In this document: positions 6,093 to 14,000 of the stretch, in pieces | Numbering within the stretch: position 1 is the stretch's first letter | How the letters are laid out: each line of letters begins with the position of its first letter | Source of the DNA: Methylothermaceae bacterium | GTDB taxonomy: Bacteria; Pseudomonadota; Gammaproteobacteria; Methylococcales; Methylothermaceae | Length of the DNA: 17,051 nucleotides | NCBI GenBank assembly: GCA_027024125.1 | Contig: JALVSV010000113.1 | Location: 1,398-18,448, forward strand | Direction: 5' to 3' | Translations under genes and position numbers: made by a program | The notes under the pieces: model-generated | Databases searched by the model: none | What the model was told of the DNA's origin: nothing | What the model saw: only the letters and a program-made list of their open reading frames with translations

Positions 6093-6248
6093 TCAGCGAA
6101 GCCATTCGGCCACCAGTTTCATGCAATCGCGGCGCAATGGACAGCCTTTCTGCTGGCAGAAAAATCGATGGTCACTGCGAAAGCAGAGAGGTTTCTTGTC
6201 GGTAAACCCTGCTGGGGTGGGGGTGGTGCGAGATTGAAGTTGCATCAT
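6093..6248 (-). CDS. Small four-cysteine protein, 51 residues, function unknown
   Basis: The minus strand reads MMQLQSRTTPTPAGF, then TDKKPLCFRSDHRFFCQQK and GCPLRRDCMKLVAEWLR before a TGA at 6093-6095. GGAGG lies 3 bases before the first ATG (6248) and 6 before the second (6245), so translation from either is credible; the second has the better spacing. Four cysteines at 22, 31, 36 and 42 (C-x8-C-x4-C-x5-C) could bind a metal ion or cluster. The basic CP.RR.C..LVAEWLR tail looks like a conserved small-protein ending, but I cannot name the family. The ribosome site is inside the perfect palindrome GACCTCCGGAGGTC (6250-6263). No gene follows it in the same direction before the 6026 repeat. Protein-like composition and the strong site support it being real. 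Confidence 0.55.
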   Translation of the reverse strand: MMQLQSRTTPTPAGFTDKKPLCFRSDHRFFCQQKGCPLRRDCMKLVAEWLR

Positions 6249-6263
6249 CGACCTCCGGAGGTC

Positions 6264-6547
6264 TTATCCTTTCAAGATTAAGCAGGCATATCTCGTGCCG
6301 TAACGCGCGCTCTTGAAATCAATGTATTACGGGATATGGTTTGAGGCCATCGTGTGATATGCCCTGAACATTGGGGATATCCCATCACTTTCAGGACCTC
6401 GATTGCAGAACGTTGCGATGCGATCCATTGGTCTCTGGAGTCCCGACCGGGTTTTCTCCTTGATGTGGCGGATGTAAGGAAGGTCGTTCGGTGATAAGGT
6501 TATTTCCGTGAAATCAGATCATCCAACATGGCAGCTATGAGGTAACC
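6264..6547. other. Intergenic region between divergent genes, no gene seen
   Basis: This 284-bp stretch separates the small cysteine protein (minus) from the nitroreductase fusion (plus) and should hold both promoters. No confident -35/-10 pair, terminator or RNA gene was identified. It contains short inverted elements (GGGATAT near 6332; GGGATATCCC near 6375) of unknown meaning. Confidence 0.5.
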
Positions 6548-7759
6548 ATGGGCCGCGATAGACAGAATCTTCAGGCTCCTATCCATGAATTGTTTGCTTC
6601 CCGCTGGAGCAGCCGGGCCTTCAGCCCCACACCGGTGTCAGCAGTACAGCTTGCCTCGTGCCTGGAGGCAGCGCGATGGGCGCCTTCATGCTACAACGAT
6701 CAGCCCTGGCGGTTTTTAGTGACGGACCTGCATGCCGATCCAGATGCGTGGCAGAGTATGCTCGACTGCCTTTCTCCCGGCAATCAGCGATGGGCCAGGT
6801 ATGCACCCATTCTGGTTCTGGTCTCCGCAGCAAACTGCTTCACGCACGATGGCAGTCCCAACCGCTGGGGAAGCTATGATGCAGGTCAAGCGGCACTCGC
6901 TTTCTGTTTGCAGGCCACTGCACTGGGGCTTGTCACCCATCAGATGGGTGGTTTCGATAGGGACAAGGTGAAAGACCGTTTTGCCGTACCGGCCGATTTC
7001 ACCCCGATGAGCGTCATTGCCTTGGGGAATCCGGGTGATCCAACCGGGCTCGAAGAGGAACTGCAACAGCGTGAGGCTGCGCCCCGTCAACGCAAGCCAT
7101 TGCAGGAAATCGTCTGGGCGGGGAGATGGGGAACCCCGTATGAGCCGTCAGCCAATTGTGGCTGGGAGGCACGATATCGCGAGACTTCGGTACAGTCCCT
7201 GCCATGGTATCAACCAGAACTGGATGCCGATATCGAAAAGGTGCTCATCAGAATCGGCCTGACCAAGGGAAAGGTGCTGGATCTTGGAACCGGTCCAGGC
7301 ACACAGGCAATCGCATTGGGCAAATGTGGATTCGATGTGACCGCCACCGATGTTTCCTTGACTGCGTTGAAACAGGCGCAGGAATTGGCGGCCAGGGAGG
7401 GCGTCAAGCTCCATTTCGTGCAGGATGATATATTGGCCACCTCGCTGCAGGAGACCTTCGACTTGATCATCGACAGGGGCATCTTCCACATATTTTCTCC
7501 TGATACCCACCCGCGCTATCTGGCGTCCGTGTCCAGGCTGCTACGCCCAGGGGGGATGCTATTGCTGAAATGTTTCAGCCATTTGGAAAGTCGACCCGAA
7601 GGGCCTCCGGGACGTTACTCTCAAGAGGAGATCGAACGCATCTTCGGTAGGGAGTTCGATATACTGGAAATCCATCAATCATCCTTCCGGCAAGAAGGGG
7701 ACGACAATCCGCCAAAAGCGTTATTCTGTGTTTTTCAAAAAAAGGAGAAGATCTCATGA
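6548..7759 (+). CDS. Nitroreductase-methyltransferase fusion protein
   Basis: 403 residues, two enzymes in one chain. Residues about 10-200 are a nitroreductase-family flavoprotein: SRWSSRAFSPTPVS (FMN phosphate contact near the N-terminus), AARWAPSCYNDQPWRF, WGSYDAGQAALAFCLQATALG and MSVIALGNPGD. Residues about 206-397 are a class I SAM-dependent methyltransferase: WEARYRETSVQSLPWYQPEL at the front, motif I VLDLGTGPGTQAIALG (243-258), an acidic residue after beta-2 (TATDVS), FDLIIDRGIFHIF, and RLLRPGGMLLLKCF. The methylase front resembles TehB/thiopurine-type detoxifying enzymes. The likely role is detoxification, an NAD(P)H-dependent reduction followed by methylation of the product; the substrate is unknown. 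GAGG stands 5-8 bases before the ATG at 6548. The stop overlaps the next ATG (ATGA), indicating an operon with the Spy/CpxP-like gene. Confidence 0.85.
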   Translation: MGRDRQNLQAPIHELFASRWSSRAFSPTPVSAVQLASCLEAARWAPSCYNDQPWRFLVTDLHADPDAWQSMLDCLSPGNQRWARYAPILVLVSAANCFTHDGSPNRWGSYDAGQAALAFCLQATALGLVTHQMGGFDRDKVKDRFAVPADFTPMSVIALGNPGDPTGLEEELQQREAAPRQRKPLQEIVWAGRWGTPYEPSANCGWEARYRETSVQSLPWYQPELDADIEKVLIRIGLTKGKVLDLGTGPGTQAIALGKCGFDVTATDVSLTALKQAQELAAREGVKLHFVQDDILATSLQETFDLIIDRGIFHIFSPDTHPRYLASVSRLLRPGGMLLLKCFSHLESRPEGPPGRYSQEEIERIFGREFDILEIHQSSFRQEGDDNPPKALFCVFQKKEKIS

Positions 7760-8070
7760 AAGCCAATTACTTCATTCTGCCACTCATACTGTTCAGTGCC
7801 ACTAGTTCTCTTGCCAAGCAGGATATGGCAATGGGAGGCAGGATGGAAAATCGTATGAATCGTATGGAAAAGCAATTGGGCCTTACTTCGGATCAGAAGC
7901 CCAAAGTGGAAGCGATTTTGAGAGAACAGGCGGAGAAATTCCGTAGGGTACATCAGGAGACCCAGCAGCGACTCAAAGAGGTTTTGACCGCAGAACAGTG
8001 GGAGAAACTCCAAGCAATGCAAAGAAAGAGAATGCAGCAATGGCGCCGGTCTGCAAAGCCGCAACCCTAA
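7756..8070 (+). CDS. Spy/CpxP-like periplasmic LTxxQ-motif protein
   Basis: 104 residues. Signal peptide MKANYFILPLILFSATSSLA, then a helical, methionine- and charge-rich protein with the two family repeats LTSDQK (about residues 43-48) and LTAEQW (about 77-82), the LTxxQ motifs of Spy/CpxP proteins. These act in the periplasm as small ATP-independent chaperones or as envelope-stress and metal sensors. The Met-rich stretch MAMGGRMENRMNRM suggests a possible metal contact. The ATG overlaps the stop of the fusion gene by 4 bases, with GGAG 9 bases upstream, so the two are co-translated. This pairs a cytosolic redox/methylation enzyme with an envelope protein, consistent with a stress-response operon. 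The 3' end overlaps the opposite gene's stop codon. Confidence 0.75.
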   Translation: MKANYFILPLILFSATSSLAKQDMAMGGRMENRMNRMEKQLGLTSDQKPKVEAILREQAEKFRRVHQETQQRLKEVLTAEQWEKLQAMQRKRMQQWRRSAKPQP

Positions 8071-8324
8071 TGATCATCTCCTTTCATTCTGACAGAACTG
8101 GCCGGGACAGAATCAGGTGGTTCTGAACGTGTGTCCTTGTTTTTTTTCTGATCGGTTGTCGTTATCTCTTCATAGATGAGATCGACCAGATGTTTGAACC
8201 ACCGGGGACGGAACAGCACCACGTACAGCATGATGAGAGTGGTCCCCGGTACCGGGGCAAAGCTGAATATGACCAGTACACCCAACACCAACAGAGTCAA
8301 CAGCCGAGCGATGAACGGACTCAT
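8067..8324 (-). CDS. Small membrane protein, function unknown
   Basis: 85 residues. Residues about 5-40 are strongly hydrophobic (LLTLLVLGVLVIFSF, then PVPGTTLIMLYVVLF with a P-x-P-G turn between), which fits two membrane segments or a hairpin. It is followed by RPRWFKHLVDLIYEE and a hydrophilic tail rich in Lys, Glu and Ser. An AGGAGG lies 6 bases before the ATG at 8324, a very strong ribosome site. I do not recognise the family. It converges on the Spy/CpxP-like gene: its TAG (8067-8069) overlaps that gene's TAA (8068-8070), with no room for a terminator between. The gene stands alone; its promoter must lie in 8325-8436. Confidence 0.65.
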   Translation of the reverse strand: MSPFIARLLTLLVLGVLVIFSFAPVPGTTLIMLYVVLFRPRWFKHLVDLIYEEITTTDQKKNKDTRSEPPDSVPASSVRMKGDDH

Positions 8325-8436
8325 CTTCCCCCTCCTTTCAACTTTGGAAAAGCTTCAGTCTATCAATCTATTGGAATGAAATGGGAGGGGGAAGTTTCCT
8401 GATTACCCAGGTGCCGGCCGGTCGATCTGATCTTAT

Positions 8437-10308
8437 TCAGAACGAAAGGCGTACCCCTCCATATCCCGCAACCCGGCTGGTGCCATAGCCTGGAACCTCC
8501 GAGTACTCCATATCCAGGGCATTGTCGATGCGTCCGAACAGCGTCAGATTGGACGTGACCCGATAGCTGCCGGCCAGGTTGACCACGACGTAAGGGTCCA
8601 GTTTCTCCCTATAGGCAAAGGAAGAAAACCTGCGGCTTCCTACCATCAGTACGTTGACATGGAAATGGCCGTTTTCCGTGATTGCGAGATCCGCATCGAA
8701 GCTGCCTTTGTGCCTTGGGCGGCGGAGGAGCTGGTTGTCCTCATTGTCTTCGGTATTGGTGTAGGTATAGGTGCCCCGCAGGGTCAGAATGTTGAAAGGC
8801 CGGATTTCCAGCAGAGACTCGACACCATTGCTTCTGGCCTTATCGAGGTTTTTGTAACCACTGCCGAACTGGAAATCGATCAGCTTGGAAAAGGTGTTGT
8901 GGAAATAGGTGGCACTGATGAAAACGCGGTCACCCAGGAATGATTGTTCCACTCCAATGTCCCAGCCTGTGCTGGATTCGGGCTTCAGGTTCTTGTTGCC
9001 GACCGGGCCGAAGAATCCTGCCGGTGCGAACAGCTGAAACAGGCTGGGCGCCTTGAATCCCTTGCCATAGCTGCCCCGTAGCTTGGTATTCGTCTCGGGA
9101 ATCAGCACCGCCTGGGTGATGCGCCAGGTCAACTTGTCGCCGAAGGTGTCATGATCGTCCAGGCGTATGCCTGCGGTGGTGATGAAGCGGTCCAGGAGTC
9201 TCAACCGGTTCTCGCCATAATAGCCGTTGATGGTGGCCGACTGGCGGCTGATCTGATTCGTGTCCATCCATTCGGTTTCTGTAGTGATGCCGAAGATCAG
9301 AGTGTCCCAGTCCGTGAGACTGAGCGTGTTCTGCCAGTCCAGCTTGAGTTTCTCTCCACGGAAGTCGTCGTCCGAGGCGAAAGTGTCTCCCGGTTCCAGG
9401 GTGTCGCGAAAGCGGCGGTCATTGAGGTTGTAGGACAAGCGCAGATTTTGGCGCCAGAAATGCTCGAACAGGTCCAGGGTGCCCTGGCCCCGGACATAGA
9501 GCTGGTCGGTTTTTTGGGTGAAGTTGGGATCGTCACAGTTTCGGCCGCCGCAGTTATCCAGGTCAGTGTCGCTGTGAAGGAAGCGAACGGCCGCATCCAG
9601 GTCAAGGTTGTCCGAAACCAGCAAGCCGGCGCGAGCTGAAATGGCGGTATTCTGGTAGCCATCGTCCTCGCTGTTGCCGAGCCGGTTGTCGGCAGCGGAA
9701 AAGCCCGCGGATTTCAAGTGGCTGGCACTGGCGCTCCAGCGGAGTGCATCGTGGCTTCCAGAGGTGTTGCCCAAAAGTTTCCAGGTACCATAGCTGCCCC
9801 CTTCGGCGCTGAAGTCAGCGCTCGGTTTGCCTGTTCCACGTTTGGTGAAAATTTGAATGACACCCCCGATCGCATCGGAGCCATAGAGGCTGCTCTGGGC
9901 TCCCCTTAGGATTTCGATACGTTCGATGTTGTCCACGGTCAGATTGGCGAAGTCGAAACTGGCCCCGGGAGTGGATGGATCGTTGGCTTCGACGCCATCG
10001 ATCAGCACCAGGGTCTGATTGGAATTGGCGCCGCGTATGAACACCGAGGTCTGTCTGCCAAGCCCGCCGTTCTGCACCACATCCAATCCAGGTACGTTGC
10101 GCAGCACGTCGGCTACGGTGAAAAGTTGCCGGTGGGCGATTTCCTTGGCGGTAATGATGGTGATGCTGCTGCCGGTCTCCCGTTGCGGGACCGGAATGCG
10201 ACTGGCGGTCACGACCATGGGCTCGAGCGTGGTGGGGTTTTCAGCGACTGCCCAGGATGCTGTGGGGGCGGAAAGCAGCACCAGCAATGTGCAATGGAAA
10301 GGTTTCAT
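8437..10308 (-). CDS. btuB: BtuB-type TonB-dependent vitamin B12 receptor
   Basis: 623 residues (E. coli BtuB is 614). Signal peptide at 1-20 (LLVLLSAPTASWA), TonB box EPMVVTA (29-35), then the plug domain with DVLRNVPGLDV, TSVFIRGANSNQTLVLIDGV and IERIEILRGAQSSLYGSDAIGGVIQIFT, followed by a 22-strand barrel ending YGGVRLSF with the C-terminal Phe required for outer-membrane insertion. It imports cobalamin across the outer membrane using TonB energy. The frame continues upstream to 10527, but that part is the riboswitch; the ATG at 10308 is chosen for the signal peptide and GAGGAG about 9 bases upstream. A cobalamin riboswitch 140 bases upstream identifies the substrate with confidence. No btuF, btuCD or other cobalamin gene is visible here. 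Confidence 0.92.
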   Translation of the reverse strand: MKPFHCTLLVLLSAPTASWAVAENPTTLEPMVVTASRIPVPQRETGSSITIITAKEIAHRQLFTVADVLRNVPGLDVVQNGGLGRQTSVFIRGANSNQTLVLIDGVEANDPSTPGASFDFANLTVDNIERIEILRGAQSSLYGSDAIGGVIQIFTKRGTGKPSADFSAEGGSYGTWKLLGNTSGSHDALRWSASASHLKSAGFSAADNRLGNSEDDGYQNTAISARAGLLVSDNLDLDAAVRFLHSDTDLDNCGGRNCDDPNFTQKTDQLYVRGQGTLDLFEHFWRQNLRLSYNLNDRRFRDTLEPGDTFASDDDFRGEKLKLDWQNTLSLTDWDTLIFGITTETEWMDTNQISRQSATINGYYGENRLRLLDRFITTAGIRLDDHDTFGDKLTWRITQAVLIPETNTKLRGSYGKGFKAPSLFQLFAPAGFFGPVGNKNLKPESSTGWDIGVEQSFLGDRVFISATYFHNTFSKLIDFQFGSGYKNLDKARSNGVESLLEIRPFNILTLRGTYTYTNTEDNEDNQLLRRPRHKGSFDADLAITENGHFHVNVLMVGSRRFSSFAYREKLDPYVVVNLAGSYRVTSNLTLFGRIDNALDMEYSEVPGYGTSRVAGYGGVRLSF

Positions 10309-10449
10309 GTTGGATTGCTCCTCGTCGGGGCGCGCCCTCCGCACGCCGTGGAGTGATACGATCGCAGTGAAATAGGGTAAGACTGCGTCCATGGCCGGCG
10401 AAAGCATGAAAATATGGATAGAAGTATTCGCTTCCGAACCGGCAGCGCC

Positions 10450-10620
10450 GATGGGCAGGTCTCCGGGCTCATGAGGGGCTTTGTGGCCGGACGGGCCGCC
10501 TTCCCGGGCCCCAAGGCCCAGTGGCAAAATGGTCCGTCTTGTCTCACCTACCGTTGCGGGGGCAGCGCCGGACTTTGACCGGCTTCCCTTTTCACCCTCT
10601 CGAGGAGGGCACCTGTCGGC
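10450..10620 (-). ncRNA. Cobalamin (adenosylcobalamin) riboswitch of btuB
   Basis: Read on the minus strand it shows the conserved elements in order: GGGAAGCCGGT, CCGGCGCTGCCCCCGCAAC with GGTAGGTGAG, then GCCACTGGGCC...GGGAAGG, and finally the closing AGCCCGGAGACCTGCC. These are the hallmarks of the B12 box and the flanking helices. High adenosylcobalamin is expected to switch off btuB. The remaining 140 bases to the ATG are the expression platform; no intrinsic terminator with a T-run is visible there, so control at translation initiation is more likely. Confidence 0.95.
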
Positions 10621-10626
10621 GGGGGT

Positions 10627-10655
10627 ATTTTAAAGGGGGAGGGAGTGGTGTGCAA
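10627..10655 (-). promoter_or_regulatory. Sigma-70 promoter of the btuB riboswitch transcript
   Basis: On the minus strand TTGCAC (10650-10655) and TAAAAT (10627-10632) are separated by exactly 17 bases. The start site expected about 7 bases on, near 10620, coincides with the beginning of the riboswitch. Confidence 0.7.
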
Positions 10656-10686
10656 ACACAGACGGTGTGGATCTGTTTTTTCTGTT

Positions 10687-10708
10687 GATTACATGTCAAG
10701 ACCTGGCT
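10687..10708 (+). repeat. 22-bp direct repeat, copy 1
   Basis: GATTACATGTCAAGACCTGG followed by CT. It recurs at 10997-11018 with two mismatches (A/G and T/C). It lies between the btuB promoter and the RHS gene. Confidence 0.7.
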
Positions 10709-10996
10709 GATTCATAACACCACGTCCTTGGGGGAGTTGCGGGATCCACCTGGCCACTGACTGGAGGTGCTGTACGCTGACCGCACCGTGCAGTGGAGCT
10801 ATTCTCATCAACCGCAGTAGAGCATCTGCTTCCTTCTTTTTTTATCATCCCCGGCGCCTCACCCTCCGACTGGCACAAAACCCCCGTCCCCCACCATTCC
10901 AGGGTGACAGTGAAATCCCATTCCACTGATTGACGGGAATGAGGATCCGTTCACGGTTTTCGCGCTGGCGCAAGAGTATGCTCATTTTTCCTATGT
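10709..10996. other. Intergenic 288-bp stretch between direct repeats, no gene seen
   Basis: The region between the divergent btuB promoter and the RHS gene. Short frames exist but none has a ribosome site or protein-like composition. It has C-rich and T-rich patches and no clear hairpin terminator. It must contain the RHS promoter unless that lies in the second repeat; I could not identify a convincing -35/-10 pair. Confidence 0.45.
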
Positions 10997-11018
10997 GATT
11001 ACGTGTCAAGACCCGGCT
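10997..11018 (+). repeat. 22-bp direct repeat, copy 2
   Basis: GATTACGTGTCAAGACCCGG followed by CT, matching 10687-10708 at 20 of 22 positions. It lies just before the RHS start; the GTG inside it at 11003 opens the long RHS frame but is not the likely start. Confidence 0.7.
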
Positions 11019-11065
11019 TGGTTTGGCCATTTCACGCTGAGTTTCAACCGAACAAGGATTCCACC

Positions 11066-14000
11066 ATGCCCCGTTTGTTCTTCGCTCTGTCCGCACTTTT
11101 GATTCTGCTGTCCTGTGCCGTGCCGCTCAGACAGGCCTCTGTCCAGGGCCCGCCTCAGCTTTCGATCCCGGGCTTCGATGAACCGCTGATTCACCTGACC
11201 TCGCAAACTTACATACCGTTGAAACAACCTCTAGAGGTTTCCGGCACCGCCATCGACCGCCTGCTGGACTACCTGGCACTGAATCGGGGTACTCCCTGGG
11301 AGGCCTCGATCCAGTTGAACCTGGGGCTGGCCTATTACCGCAATGGCTATTTCTCCCAAACCTTTCCCGCCCTCGAACGCGCCTGGCAGTTGAGCCGGAA
11401 TGAAACCAGACCCGCCCTGAAGGCGCTGGCTGACCGCGCCTTCGGCGAGCTGGTGCGCATGCACGCCAGGCTGGGGCATGCCGACCGGGTGGAGGCGCTT
11501 CTGGCCTCGGTGCAGGAAAGGACCTTCACCGGCCCTGCCACCGAAACTGTGGCCGGAGCTGAAGAAGGCCTGTGGATGATGCGCCATCACCCGGGCATCA
11601 CCTACCTGTGCGGCGCCAAGGCGCTCTATTCCCTACTGGAATGGCAACACCCCGGTGCCGGGGGCCTGGCTGTGCTCGATGCCTATCGCTCGGGGAAAAA
11701 CGGCATCAGTCTGGCCCAGCTCACCGACCTGGCCCGACGGGCCGGGATGGAGTATTACCCGGTGTACAGCCAAGAGATCCCGGTGCCTTCTGTCATTCAC
11801 TGGAAGGTGAACCACTATGCGGCGATCGTGGCAAGGCAGGGCGACCTCTACCAGGTGAAGGACCCGACCTTCGGCCGGGACCTGTGGCTCACCCAAGCGG
11901 CCATCGATTCCCAGGCTAGCGGCTATTTCCTGGTGCCTGACGGAAGGGACGGGCAGCCAGTGCAGCTGGCGCAGGCGGAAAGAATCTACGGCCAGGGCTA
12001 TACCGCCAGCAGCGACCAAGACCGCACCACCCCCTGCGACCAGGTCAAGTCCAAGGCTCCTTGTGACGGTACCAAGCCAACCGGTATGGCGCACTACGAC
12101 GTCCACACCATGTTGGTGAGCCTCAATATCACCGACACCCCGATCCGCTACACGCCCCCCGTAGGCCACCCCATCGGCTTCACCCTGAGATACAACCAGC
12201 GCGAAGCCAACCAGCCGGCCAATTTCAGTTTCGGCAACCTCGGCCCCAAATGGACCCACAACTGGCTGACCTACATAGAGGACTCGCCTACCCATCCTGC
12301 GGCGGTGGTCCACCGGATCGTCGCCGGCGGTGGGGCGGTCAATTACAGCGGCTATGATGCACAGAGCGGAGAATATGCGAGCGGGGTCTCCGATAGCGCC
12401 AGACTGGTTAGGGTCTCGTCCGACCCCATCGTGTATGAAAGGCGCCTGCAGGGCGGCGGCAGGGAGATCTACTCGGTCAGCGACGGCGCCGTCACTGGAA
12501 TCCGGCGGGTCTTTCTGAGCCGGAAGATCGATGCCAAGGGCAACTCCACCACCCTGCACTACGACGCCAGGTTGCGGCTGACCCGGGTGGTCGATGCTTT
12601 GGGGCGGGCCACTGTGCTTGCCTATGAACACCCGGCCGATGACCTGCTGATCACCCGGATCACCGACCCCTTCGGGCAGCAGGCCCTTATCGAATACGAC
12701 AGCCAAGGCCGACTGACCCGCATCACCGATCCCATTGGCATGGTCTCGGCCTTCAGATATGACGACGGTCATTTCATCACCGCCATGGACACCCCCTACG
12801 GCAGGACCACCTTTGCCTACAGTGGCAACGGCACCTCGCGCACTCTGGTAATTACCGACCCGCACGGTGAAAAAGAGCGGGTGGAATACGGTCAGTCGCT
12901 GGGGGTTCCCAGATTTGTCAGCGATGTGCCCAAAGGCAATATTTTGACCCGTGACAAATATCACGAGTACCGCAACACCGCCTACTGGGACAAACAGACC
13001 TATAGGGACTACGGCCGCGACATCACCAAGGCCGAGGTGTCCCACTGGCTGCACACCAAGGCCAACAAAACCAGCGGCCTGCTCGAGACCTTCAAAAAAC
13101 CCCTGGAAAACCGCATCTGGTACAACTACCCGGGGCAGACCAGTCCGATCTATGTAACCAATATTACCCAGGAGAAGCACAGCCGCATCGGCCGGGTGCT
13201 GGACGATGGCGCCTCCCAGGTCTTCATCCGCAGGTTCAACGACTATGGCAAACTGATCTATCAGGAGGACCCGCTGGGCCATTACGTAAAATACCACTAC
13301 GCCGCCAACCAGATCGACCTGATGCAGATCACAAGGCTGCGGGGCGGCATCGAGGAAACGGTCGCCACCTTCAGCTGGGACGACCGGCACAACCTGCTCA
13401 GCGCCACCGACGGCCGGGGCCATACCACCACCTACACCTACAACGATGCCGGCCAGATGTTGAGCCGCACCAATGCGCTGGGCCAGGTGACCCGCTTCGA
13501 CTATGACGTCCAGGGCTATCTGGTCCGGGTGACCCATCCCAGCGGCAGGACCGAACGTTTCGGTTACGACGAAGTGGGCCGGCTGGCCGCCTACACCGAC
13601 ACCTACGGCCATACCCGGACCCACCTTTATGATGCCCTCAACCGTCTGGTGCGCACCGACTACGAGGACGGCACTTTCATCGCCTACCGCTGGGACAGGC
13701 TGGATCTGGTGCGGGTGCAAGACCGGCTCGGCCGGGTGACCCGCTATGAATACGACGCGCTGGGCCGCAAAGTCGCAGAAACCGATCCTCTGGGCCGCCA
13801 GACCCGCTACAGCTATGACGCCAGCGGCCGGTTGTTGTCCGTCACCGACCCCCTGGGCCAGGTGACCCGGTATGAATACGACATCCAGGGGCGCCCGACT
13901 GCCCATATCGATGCCGAGGGCCGCCGCACCGACTACGTCTACGAACGCACCACCAGCCGGCTGGCCCGGATCATCGATGCTAAAGGTGAACAGACGGAAT

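Noticed and set aside
6377..6390. GGGGATATCCC as a possible operator for the nitroreductase operon
   Set aside because: A single short palindrome without a matching promoter or second site; too little to call.
10309..10527. N-terminal extension of BtuB by 73 residues
   Set aside because: The extension reads through the cobalamin riboswitch and has no signal peptide; the ATG at 10308 has a ribosome site and a proper signal peptide.
11003..11065. GTG start of the RHS frame at 11003
   Set aside because: It lies within the 22-bp repeat, has no ribosome site, and would place 21 hydrophilic residues before the lipoprotein signal.
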